DNA from: Halomarinibacterium sp034670265
Lineage (GTDB): Bacteria > Bacteroidota > Bacteroidia > Flavobacteriales > Flavobacteriaceae
Length of the DNA stretch: 64,000 bases
Direction of reading: 5' to 3'
NCBI GenBank assembly: GCA_034670265.1
Contig: JAXMNU010000003.1
Span: 186,001-250,000 of the forward strand
In this document: positions 1-7,207 of the stretch, piece after piece
Numbering within the stretch: the stretch's first letter is position 1
Layout of the letters: each line of letters opens with the position of its first letter
Notes under the pieces: generated by a model
What the model saw: the letters and a program-made list of their open reading frames with translations, nothing else
Databases searched by the model: none
Told to the model about the DNA's origin: nothing
Made by a program: the position numbers and the translations under genes

Positions 1-2
1 TT

Positions 3-335
3 TTTCTGAAAGACATTCCTTTCGATCATAAAACGTCTGTATTTCCAAAGAGATTTGGACATTCTTTTGAATATGCACTATCACATAAAGAAGAATTAAT
101 CACTTGGCTGTATAAAAACCAAAGCACAGAACAACGATATCATCTTAAAAACAGATTGTTTGTTGTGGTGTATGATGCTCAAGGATTTCACTGGAAATTA
201 AAGGCAGAACTTTCGCTCATTAAGAAAGAAATTGAAAAATACTTAGCCAACTTTCAAACCAACCAATTGTATTCGTTTAATTTTGCCAAAACTCACAAAA
301 CATTGAGTGATATTATTTTTGTTTCTAAAAAATAA
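3..335 (+). CDS. C-terminal part of an unidentified protein (start lies before the window)
   Basis: An open frame runs in from the window edge and stops with TAA at 333-335, leaving about 110 residues. The visible part is soluble and charged, with no signal peptide, membrane segment or motif I recognise. A Lys/Glu-rich stretch predicts helix near the end. Its codon use looks ordinary for the window, less A-rich than the restriction genes that follow. The last codons overlap the -33 element of the next promoter (318-321), so the downstream operon may have been inserted directly behind this gene. Function unknown. Confidence 0.6.
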   Translation, partial: FLKDIPFDHKTSVFPKRFGHSFEYALSHKEELITWLYKNQSTEQRYHLKNRLFVVVYDAQGFHWKLKAELSLIKKEIEKYLANFQTNQLYSFNFAKTHKTLSDIIFVSKK

Positions 336-348
336 ACTTTTATATTTG
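318..348 (+). promoter_or_regulatory. Bacteroidota-type promoter of the restriction-modification operon
   Basis: TTTG at 318-321 and TATATTTG at 341-348 are separated by 19 bp. This is an exact match to the Bacteroidota consensus TTTG-N19/20-TAnnTTTG. Transcription would start near 353, about 40 nt before the controller gene. The -33 element lies inside the end of the preceding gene. Confidence 0.75.
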
Positions 349-380
349 GACATATATTGTCTAAAACAATATTGTCTAAA
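345..380 (+). promoter_or_regulatory. Operator-like repeats upstream of the controller gene
   Basis: A near-palindrome, TTTGGACA-N5-TGTCTAAA, spans 345-365 and overlaps the -7 box and the predicted transcription start. Its right half, ATATTGTCTAAA, is repeated directly at 354-365 and 369-380, a 15-bp period. Repeated half-sites over the start of a C-protein gene are the classic arrangement for autoregulation by the controller. That the HTH protein binds here is inferred from position only. Confidence 0.6.
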
Positions 381-394
381 CATTTTTTGTCATT

Positions 395-703
395 TTGAAA
401 TCTTTAGGAGAAAAATTAAGAGATTACAGGGAGTCTAAGGGATTAATTCTTAGGAAAGCTGCGGCATTGTTGGATATTGACCAATCACTCATTAGTAAAT
501 TTGAAAAAAACGAAAGAAAGCCAACTGAGGAGCAGATACACAGGATAGCTGAATTTTATAATATTTCTATTGACGAATTAATGGTTGATTGGCTTTCGGA
601 AAAACTAGCTGAAAACCTGGCTAATTATAACATTTCTTCTGAAGTTCTTCAATTTGCCGAACAAAAAATACAACACTATAAAGACCAAGTAAATGGGAAA
701 TAA
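395..703 (+). CDS. XRE-family HTH protein, probable controller of the R-M operon
   Basis: A 102-residue protein with a Cro/C1-type helix-turn-helix over about residues 4-60 (LGEKLRDYRESKGLILRKAA, then a second helix ending SKFEKNERKPT) and a short C-terminal helical tail. Size and position match controller (C) proteins, which delay endonuclease expression after a type II R-M system enters a cell. The start is TTG at 395: an in-frame TAA lies at 377-379 and no ATG fits the domain. The gene overlaps the methylase by 11 bp, so the two are probably co-translated. Its promoter carries a palindrome and direct repeats suited to autoregulation. A plain XRE regulator without a C-protein role is the alternative. 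Confidence 0.8.
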   Translation: MKSLGEKLRDYRESKGLILRKAAALLDIDQSLISKFEKNERKPTEEQIHRIAEFYNISIDELMVDWLSEKLAENLANYNISSEVLQFAEQKIQHYKDQVNGK

Positions 704-1931
704 AACAATAAAAGTTGTTGAATTATTTGCTGGAGTTGGAGGTTTTCGCCTTGGCCTTGAAGAAAGTAACTATAAAGTTATTTGGAGCAACCAATGGGAG
801 CCAGCAACAAAAATGCAACACGCTTCAATGGTCTATGAGGCGAGATTTGGAAAGGATAATCATTCAAATCAAGATATTGCAACCGTACCTACTGAGGAAA
901 TACCCGATCACGATTTACTTTGCGGGGGGTTTCCTTGCCAAGATTATTCAGTGGCAACAACATTAAAAAACTCTGGAGGGTTGAAAGGGAAAAAGGGAGT
1001 CCTTTGGTGGTCGATACACAGGATTTTAGAGGAGAAAAGAAACAAACCAAAATACCTTTTTTTAGAGAACGTTGATCGACTTTTAAAGTCACCAGCCAAT
1101 CAACGAGGGCGTGATTTTGCGGTGATGCTACAAAGCTTAAACGAACTAGGCTATGCAGTTGAATGGCGTGTCATTAATGCAGCCGAATATGGAATGCCAC
1201 AAAGAAGAAGAAGAGTTTTCTTTATTGGTTATCACAAATCGACAGAAATTTACAAAACACTACAGAAAGCAGGTAAAATGGATTGGCTTACAAAAGAAGG
1301 AACTATTGCAAAAGCTTTTCCAGTCAGAAATAAAAATTCAATCAAAGAGGTTGAACTAAAAGGTAATTTAGTTGAAATAACAAATAGCTTCAACAAAAAC
1401 GGAAAAACATCTCCTTTTCAGAATACAGGTTTACTTATAAACGGGAAAGTTGTTACAACCAAAACAGAACCAAACTTTGATGGTAAAAGAACTGTATTGG
1501 GAGACATTTTACAAAATGGGGAAGTAACTTCTGAATTTTATATAGATGAAAAGGACAAGCCAAAATGGGAATATCTAAAAGGAGCAAAAAAAGAAAAGAG
1601 AAGAACAAAAGAAGGATTTGAATACAATTATAGCGAAGGTGGAATGATTTATCCAGACGCTTTAGATAATGCTTCAAGGACAATTATAACAGGAGAAGGT
1701 GGGAAATCACCTTCAAGATTCAAACACGTAGTCGCTTCCGACAAAGGGTTGCGAAGATTAACACCAGTTGAATTAGAAAGGTTAAATATGTTTCCAGACA
1801 ATCACACCAAGCTTGAAGGAATTACTGATACAAAACGTGCATTTTTTATGGGAAATGCTTTAGTTGTTGGTGTAATCGAAAAAATAGGAGAAGAACTTTA
1901 CAAACAAATAAACCAATTTGAATATGCTTGA
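693..1931 (+). CDS. DNA (cytosine-5) methyltransferase, Sau3AI-like (predicted GATC)
   Basis: A 412-residue C5-cytosine methylase with the conserved motifs in order: motif I ELFAGVGGF (10-18), motif IV GGFPCQ with catalytic Cys82, motif VI ENV (125-127), motif VIII QRRRR (170-174) and motif X GNALV near the C-terminus. The variable target-recognition region is about residues 190-330. It would protect host DNA from the endonuclease encoded next, which has the Sau3AI fold. GATC specificity is inferred from that partner and was not read from the recognition domain. It overlaps the controller gene by 11 bp and the endonuclease start by 8 bp. The gene is visibly more AT-rich than the core genes from 4.3 kb on, consistent with acquisition. 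Confidence 0.92.
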   Translation: MGNKTIKVVELFAGVGGFRLGLEESNYKVIWSNQWEPATKMQHASMVYEARFGKDNHSNQDIATVPTEEIPDHDLLCGGFPCQDYSVATTLKNSGGLKGKKGVLWWSIHRILEEKRNKPKYLFLENVDRLLKSPANQRGRDFAVMLQSLNELGYAVEWRVINAAEYGMPQRRRRVFFIGYHKSTEIYKTLQKAGKMDWLTKEGTIAKAFPVRNKNSIKEVELKGNLVEITNSFNKNGKTSPFQNTGLLINGKVVTTKTEPNFDGKRTVLGDILQNGEVTSEFYIDEKDKPKWEYLKGAKKEKRRTKEGFEYNYSEGGMIYPDALDNASRTIITGEGGKSPSRFKHVVASDKGLRRLTPVELERLNMFPDNHTKLEGITDTKRAFFMGNALVVGVIEKIGEELYKQINQFEYA

Positions 1932-3315
1932 TATTACTTCGGCAGATTCAATAATTGAGTTTGCAAAAAAATTAAAAAATCAAACTTTACGAGAAGCTTG
2001 TGGCGAAGAAATTGAAAAACACGGCTACAAAGGAAAAGGGAATTTTGGACAAATATTGGAAAAATTCTATTTTGGTTATGAACCAAATTCAGATGCAGAA
2101 CCAGATTTTAAAGAAGCAGGAATAGAACTTAAATCAAGTCCATTGAAAACATTGAGAAATGGAGAATTTCGTTCAAAAGAAAGACTTGTCTTAAATATTA
2201 TCAACTATTTAGAAGTACATAAAGAGGACTTTGAAAATAGCTCATTTTGGAAGAAAAATGCTCATTTGCTTTTAGTGTTTTATTTACACGATAAAGAATT
2301 AGACTTACTTGATTACCTAATTAAATTAGTTGACGGTTGGCAATATCCAAACGAAGATTTGAAAATTATCAAACAAGATTGGGAAACAATAAACCAAAAG
2401 ATAAAAGATGGAAAAGCTCACGAATTATCCGAAGGAGACACATTCTATCTTGGAGCTTGTACAAAAGGTTCAACAGCTTTAAAGTCCTATCGCGACCAAC
2501 CTTTTAACGATGAAAAAGCAAAACAAAGAGCATATTCGCTTAAACAAGGTTATGTAAATCACATAATAGCAAATATCGCTCAAGAAGAAACTGCGGTTTA
2601 CGGAAAGATAATTGAGCAACCCGAAATTCTTGATTTAGTCCAATCAATAGAAGAGGTTGTAATTTCAAAATTTCAACCGTTTTATGGAAAATCAGCAGAA
2701 CAAATTGAACAAGAATTAGGCTTGAAATTAAATCAAAAAGCTAAAAGTTATTTTGCCAATTTGACAAACGTAATCCTCGGACTTGAACTCGGACAAAAAA
2801 TTGAAGAGTTTGAAAAAGCTGATATTCAAGTAAAAACTATTCGTTTAAAAGAAAACAATTTACCAAAAGAAGATATTTCGTTTCCAACTTTTGAGTACCA
2901 AGAATTAATCGAAACTGATTGGGAAGATTCAGATTTTAAAAACATTTTGGAAAGCAAATTTTTCTTTGTTTTCTACCAATTTGAGGGAGAAAACTTAATC
3001 TTAAGAAAGGTTAAGTTTTGGAATATGCCACATTCTGATATTGTTGAAGCTAAAAAGGTAAGAGATGATATGATATTTTATATTAGTACAGGTAGAATTG
3101 TACGTGAAGTTAATAAATTAGGTGTCCGTAAAACCTATTTTCCAAAGAAAGCTCAAAATAGAGTAAGTCATGTAAGACCTCATGCTAGGAACGCAGCTGA
3201 CACATATAAATTGCCAATTCCAGATAGAAAAACGGGTCTAAAAGAATACACGAAACACTGCTTTTGGTTGAATGCAAGTTACGTAAGAGATGAAATTTAT
3301 TTGAAGTCTAAATAA
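1924..3315 (+). CDS. Sau3AI/MutH-fold type II restriction endonuclease
   Basis: A 463-residue protein from the ATG at 1924. An in-frame TTG two codons upstream is possible, but this ATG sits in an ATGCTTGA overlap with the methylase stop, typical of translational coupling. The N-terminal half has the MutH/Sau3AI catalytic pattern PDFKEAGIELKSS, with D61, E68 and K70 at the same D-x6-E-x-K spacing as MutH. The length matches Sau3AI, which carries a second, non-catalytic MutH-like domain. Here that is about residues 230-463, including a second block around residue 310. It should cut unmethylated GATC. Strongly A-rich codons set it apart from the following gene. Family assignment is firm; the exact site is inferred. 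Confidence 0.88.
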   Translation: MLDITSADSIIEFAKKLKNQTLREACGEEIEKHGYKGKGNFGQILEKFYFGYEPNSDAEPDFKEAGIELKSSPLKTLRNGEFRSKERLVLNIINYLEVHKEDFENSSFWKKNAHLLLVFYLHDKELDLLDYLIKLVDGWQYPNEDLKIIKQDWETINQKIKDGKAHELSEGDTFYLGACTKGSTALKSYRDQPFNDEKAKQRAYSLKQGYVNHIIANIAQEETAVYGKIIEQPEILDLVQSIEEVVISKFQPFYGKSAEQIEQELGLKLNQKAKSYFANLTNVILGLELGQKIEEFEKADIQVKTIRLKENNLPKEDISFPTFEYQELIETDWEDSDFKNILESKFFFVFYQFEGENLILRKVKFWNMPHSDIVEAKKVRDDMIFYISTGRIVREVNKLGVRKTYFPKKAQNRVSHVRPHARNAADTYKLPIPDRKTGLKEYTKHCFWLNASYVRDEIYLKSK

Positions 3316-4319
3316 TGGGATTAGGTTACATAGGCTCCAAATACAAACTAGCTCCTTTTCTTTTTGAAACCATTTCAAAAACAGCGGGTGAGGACCTGCC
3401 CCAAAAAGTGTTTTGCGATTTGTTTGCAGGAACAGGAATCGTAGGGCGTACCTTTAAAACCCAAGTGAAAAAAGTAATTGCCAACGATGTTGAGTTTTAC
3501 AGCTATGTGTTAAACCGAAATTACATTGGTAATCACCATCCCATCTCTCTTGATGAAAAGATTGAAACTCTTAATAATTTAAACGGCAAAGAAGGTTTTG
3601 TTTTTTCAGCATATTCTGAAGGAGGAAAAGAAGGGCGAAACTATTTCTCTTCAGAAAATGGCCAAAAAATTGATGCCATTCGAAGTCAAATTGAAGCTTG
3701 GAAACAAGCTTCAGAAATTAACGAAGACGAATATTATTTCTTACTTGCTTCCCTTTTAGAAAGTGCGGATAAGGTGGCGAACACAGCTTCGGTGTATGGC
3801 GCCTATTTAAAACACATTAAAAAATCGGCGGCTAAATCTCTTGTGTTAGAACCCGCTAATTTTGAACCCACAGCCACCCAACATGAAGTTTTTCAGCAGG
3901 ATAGTAATGAGTTAATTAAAACGATCGAAGGTGATATTTTGTATCTCGATCCACCGTATAATGCGAGGCAGTATGGCGCCAATTATCATTTGTTAAATAC
4001 TATCGCAAAAATGGATACCTTTGCACCCAGAGGAGTGACTGGATTACGGGAGTATTACAAAAGTGATTATTGTAAAGCTGGAAAAGTGTTGGATAGCTTT
4101 AGAGAATTGATTGAAAACGCACAATTTAAATTCATTTTTCTAAGTTACAATAACGAAGGATTAATGAGCCAAAAGGAAGTGCAAAAGGTGATGGAGCAAT
4201 TTGGAAATTATGATTTAGCAACCAAAAAATACCAACGCTTTAAAGCAGATAAAACCGAAAACCGAAATCACAAAGCCTCGCATACCACAGAATTTTTACA
4301 CATACTTGAAAAGAAATAA
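3315..4319 (+). CDS. D12-class N6-adenine DNA methyltransferase
   Basis: A 334-residue methylase with YIGSKYKL at residues 4-11, the AdoMet motif DLFAGTG (about 36-42) and the catalytic motif DPPY (about 212-215), the order typical of PF02086 (D12) enzymes. It starts inside the endonuclease stop codon (TAATG, 1-bp overlap) and ends 1 base before the DUF4254 gene, so it can be transcribed with either neighbour. Base composition is closer to the core genes downstream than to the R-M genes upstream. It may be a second methylase of the R-M system or a resident orphan beside which the system inserted. The target sequence cannot be read from the protein; similarity to FokI-type D12 enzymes does not establish GATC. 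Confidence 0.85.
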   Translation: MGLGYIGSKYKLAPFLFETISKTAGEDLPQKVFCDLFAGTGIVGRTFKTQVKKVIANDVEFYSYVLNRNYIGNHHPISLDEKIETLNNLNGKEGFVFSAYSEGGKEGRNYFSSENGQKIDAIRSQIEAWKQASEINEDEYYFLLASLLESADKVANTASVYGAYLKHIKKSAAKSLVLEPANFEPTATQHEVFQQDSNELIKTIEGDILYLDPPYNARQYGANYHLLNTIAKMDTFAPRGVTGLREYYKSDYCKAGKVLDSFRELIENAQFKFIFLSYNNEGLMSQKEVQKVMEQFGNYDLATKKYQRFKADKTENRNHKASHTTEFLHILEKK

Positions 4320-4320
4320 T

Positions 4321-4929
4321 ATGTTTACCGAAAAAGCCAATAAAATATTTCAGCAGGTCATCAAAACGTACCACGTAGTGGATGACCCATACCAGCCGTT
4401 TACCAATCCGTACGATAAAGAATCCCAGTTGTTAGAGCATTTGCTATACAGAAAAAGCTGGATAGATACCGTACAATGGCATTATGAAGATATTATTCGC
4501 GATCCTAATATCGATCCCGTTGCCGCCCTAGATTTGAAGCGTAAAATTGATGCATCCAATCAAGACAGAACCGATATGGTAGAATATATCGATAGTTATT
4601 TTTTAGAAAAATACAAAGATGTTGAGGTTAAGAATAATGCTACAATCAATACTGAAAGCCCAGCATGGGGTGTTGATAGATTGTCCATTTTAGCGTTAAA
4701 GGTATATCATATGGAGGAAGAAGCGACGCGTGAAAATGCTTCAGATGCGCATCGAGCGGCTTGCCAAAAAAAGTTGGATGTACTTTTAGAGCAACGCGTG
4801 GACTTAAGCACGGCAATTCAACAATTATTGGATGATATTGCCCACGGAAGAAAATACATGAAAGTCTATAAACAGATGAAAATGTATAACGACGACGAAT
4901 TAAATCCTGTCTTGAGAAGTCAGAAATAA
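4321..4929 (+). CDS. DUF4254 family protein
   Basis: A mostly helical soluble protein of 202 residues, recognised as the DUF4254 family common in Bacteroidota. The N-terminal half contains NPYDKESQLLEHLLY followed by a tryptophan-containing helix (DTVQWHYEDIIRDP); the C-terminal part is predicted coiled helix. The start is ATG at 4321, one base after the methylase stop; the frame stays open upstream to a TTG at 4306, which is less likely. The next gene, a GT9 glycosyltransferase, follows after 7 bases. Pairing of DUF4254 with GT9 enzymes suggests a role near surface polysaccharide or lipopolysaccharide synthesis, but no biochemical function is known to me. Confidence 0.8.
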   Translation: MFTEKANKIFQQVIKTYHVVDDPYQPFTNPYDKESQLLEHLLYRKSWIDTVQWHYEDIIRDPNIDPVAALDLKRKIDASNQDRTDMVEYIDSYFLEKYKDVEVKNNATINTESPAWGVDRLSILALKVYHMEEEATRENASDAHRAACQKKLDVLLEQRVDLSTAIQQLLDDIAHGRKYMKVYKQMKMYNDDELNPVLRSQK

Positions 4930-4936
4930 ACACTGG

Positions 4937-5971
4937 GTGAAATCTCCCGAGCACATACTGGTAATACGCCTCTCAGCTATGGGAGATGTTGCTATGACCG
5001 TTCCTGTGTTGTTAAAATTAATTGAAGCCTATCCTGAACTTAGGCTTACGATAGTTTCCCGAAAGCTTTTTCAACCTCTATTTACAGATATTCCAAATGT
5101 CTCCTTTCTGGAAGCCGACGTTAAGGGAAAGCATAAACGATTGGTGGGCATTGTTCGATTGGCTAAAGAAGCAAAAAAGGTGGGAATTACTGCTGTTGCC
5201 GATTTACACAACGTGATACGATCCAAAGTGATGCGGCGGTATTTTAAATCTTTTGCCATAAAGACCGCCAAAATAAATAAAGGGCGTGCCGAAAAAAAAG
5301 CCATAACAAAATCTAGTGGAAAACCGCTTCAGCCCTTAAAGTCTACGCACGAACGTTATGCGGATGTGTTCAGAAAATTAGGTTATGGGTTGAATTTGAG
5401 TTCGCCACTCTTTCTGAAAAAGCAGCCATTACCCACAAAGTTTTCTGAAATGATTTCAGATACTTCAAAAAAGTTAGTTGGCATTGCACCTTTTGCTGCG
5501 TATGAAAGTAAAATGTATCCTCTGGATTTAATGAAGGAGGTCATTCAACAATTAGAAACCACCCAGAAATATCAACTCTTTCTTTTTGGAAGTTTGGATG
5601 AAAAACCGCAATTGGACATTTTAGCTTCTGATTCAAAAGGGATTATTAATGTGGCCGGAATGGGTACTTTTGAAGAAGAATTAGCGTTAATTTCCAATTT
5701 AGATTTGATGCTTTCTATGGATAGTGCCAATGGGCATTTGGCGGCAATGTACGGTATTCCCGTTGTCACCCTTTGGGGGGTAACCCATCCCTATACTGGG
5801 TTTGTTCCTTTTAATCAGCCCACGGAAAATCAAATTATTTCAGACGTAGAGAAGTACCCTTTGTTACCTACTTCGGTGTATGGAAATAAATTCCCAAAGG
5901 GATATGAAAATGTGATGGAATCGATTGCCCCTTCGGTAGTTGTTAAAAAGATTAAATCAGTTTTGGCTTAA
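4937..5971 (+). CDS. Glycosyltransferase family 9 (heptosyltransferase-like)
   Basis: A 344-residue GT-B fold enzyme of the ADP-heptose:LPS heptosyltransferase family. It begins with ILVIRLSAMGDVAMTVPVLL, the family's N-terminal strand-loop. The C-terminal domain shows VGIAPFAAYESKMYP (about residues 183-197) and a nucleotide-binding region, LDLMLSMDSANGHLAAMYG then TLWGVTHP. It would add a sugar to the lipopolysaccharide core at the cytoplasmic face of the inner membrane. The start is GTG at 4937, 7 bases after the DUF4254 stop. The 3' end overlaps the convergent reductase gene by 4 bp with no terminator between them. Donor and acceptor are not predictable. Confidence 0.88.
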   Translation: MKSPEHILVIRLSAMGDVAMTVPVLLKLIEAYPELRLTIVSRKLFQPLFTDIPNVSFLEADVKGKHKRLVGIVRLAKEAKKVGITAVADLHNVIRSKVMRRYFKSFAIKTAKINKGRAEKKAITKSSGKPLQPLKSTHERYADVFRKLGYGLNLSSPLFLKKQPLPTKFSEMISDTSKKLVGIAPFAAYESKMYPLDLMKEVIQQLETTQKYQLFLFGSLDEKPQLDILASDSKGIINVAGMGTFEEELALISNLDLMLSMDSANGHLAAMYGIPVVTLWGVTHPYTGFVPFNQPTENQIISDVEKYPLLPTSVYGNKFPKGYENVMESIAPSVVVKKIKSVLA

Positions 5972-7017
5972 ACATCATCATAATCCACAACCAATGTTGG
6001 CGTTGTGGGGTGCGATTGGCACGTAAGGATGAGTCCTTCTTCAAGTTCACTGTCGGTTAAAATTTGGTTTTTCCGCATTTCCACTTTTCCTTCCTTAACT
6101 CGTGCAATGCAGGTACTACAAATTCCACCTTGGCAACTATACGGAGCATCAAGATCTTCTGCCAATGATGCTTCTAAAACACTTTTTTCCTGAGACATTG
6201 TAAAAGTTTTAGTCTCGTCATCTACCGTAACAGTTATAGTTGTGTTTCCGTCGTGAGCTTCGGTGAGTGTTCCTTCTTCCGTTGAGGTAAATAATTCGAA
6301 GTGGATGTCCTTTTCAGCTATGTTTTTTTCAACTAAAGTGTCTTTTACTTCAAAAATCATTTCCTCAGGACCACATATATAATACGAATGAAAATCGATG
6401 TCTTTGTACTTATTTTTCAGAAGAAAATTAACCATCGATTTTTCAATTCTTCCAAACATAGCTCCTTCCACACTTTCACGACTAAGGAAATAGTCAATTT
6501 TAAGTCTTTCGGGATAAGTTTGTTTTAAGGATTCTAATTCTTCATAAAACATGGTTTCAGAAATACGCTGATTTCCGTAGGCCAAAACAAAAGTAGAAAG
6601 CGGCTCTTTGCTTAACACTGTTTTTATCATTGACATTACTGGAGTAATTCCGCTACCTGCTGCAAAAGCCAAATAATGATTTCTGTTTTCAGCATTCGTT
6701 TGTAAAACAAAATGCCCTTGTGGCGGCATGATTTCTAACGAGTCACCTGCTTTTAAAACTTCATTTGCAAATACCGAGAAGGTTCCTCCTTCTACTTTTT
6801 TTACTCCAATTTGCCATAAATTACTATCAACGGCACTGCATAAAGAATAGGATCTTCTAAGTTCTGTTCCGTTGAGCGTATGTTTTATATTGAGGTATTG
6901 TCCAGCATCAAATTTGAAGGTTTCTTTCAAATTTTCAGGCACTTCAAAAGTGATGGAAACCGCGTTTGGAGTTTCTTTTTTTATTTCAGAAATTGATAAA
7001 GGGTAAAACGTGTTCAT
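5968..7017 (-). CDS. Ferredoxin-NADP reductase-type flavoprotein with C-terminal 2Fe-2S domain (PaaE-like)
   Basis: About 349 residues with three domains: an FAD-binding barrel (RRSYSLCSA, residues about 52-60), an NAD(P)-binding domain (AAGSGITPVMSM; YICGPEEMI) and a plant-type 2Fe-2S ferredoxin domain with ligands in CQGGICSTC plus a later Cys in LTCQSHP. This is the layout of phenylacetyl-CoA epoxidase reductase PaaE and related oxygenase reductases. No other phenylacetate gene is nearby, so it is more likely a general electron-transfer reductase. The start is ATG at 7017; an extension to a TTG at 7035 is possible. A -7-like element, TATTTTTG on the minus strand, lies at 7033-7040. It is transcribed alone and converges on the GT9 gene. 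Confidence 0.87.
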   Translation of the reverse strand: MNTFYPLSISEIKKETPNAVSITFEVPENLKETFKFDAGQYLNIKHTLNGTELRRSYSLCSAVDSNLWQIGVKKVEGGTFSVFANEVLKAGDSLEIMPPQGHFVLQTNAENRNHYLAFAAGSGITPVMSMIKTVLSKEPLSTFVLAYGNQRISETMFYEELESLKQTYPERLKIDYFLSRESVEGAMFGRIEKSMVNFLLKNKYKDIDFHSYYICGPEEMIFEVKDTLVEKNIAEKDIHFELFTSTEEGTLTEAHDGNTTITVTVDDETKTFTMSQEKSVLEASLAEDLDAPYSCQGGICSTCIARVKEGKVEMRKNQILTDSELEEGLILTCQSHPTTPTLVVDYDDV

Positions 7018-7207
7018 TGCAAAAATTTGTCGCAAAAATACAAAGGATAATTTCTACAACCATCCTAAAAACGAATGAAAGCAGGGTAATTTTCGGGGCA
7101 AAAATGTACAGTTACAAAAAAGAAGTGTATTTTTACCCTCCTTTAGCTATCTTTAGATACTAAAAACAAAGGATTTAAGTTACTTTATTATACAAACAGA
7201 AAGAATT

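Noticed and set aside
3315..4319. Calling the D12 methylase Dam (GATC)
   Set aside because: D12 enzymes have many specificities, and nothing in the visible sequence fixes GATC.
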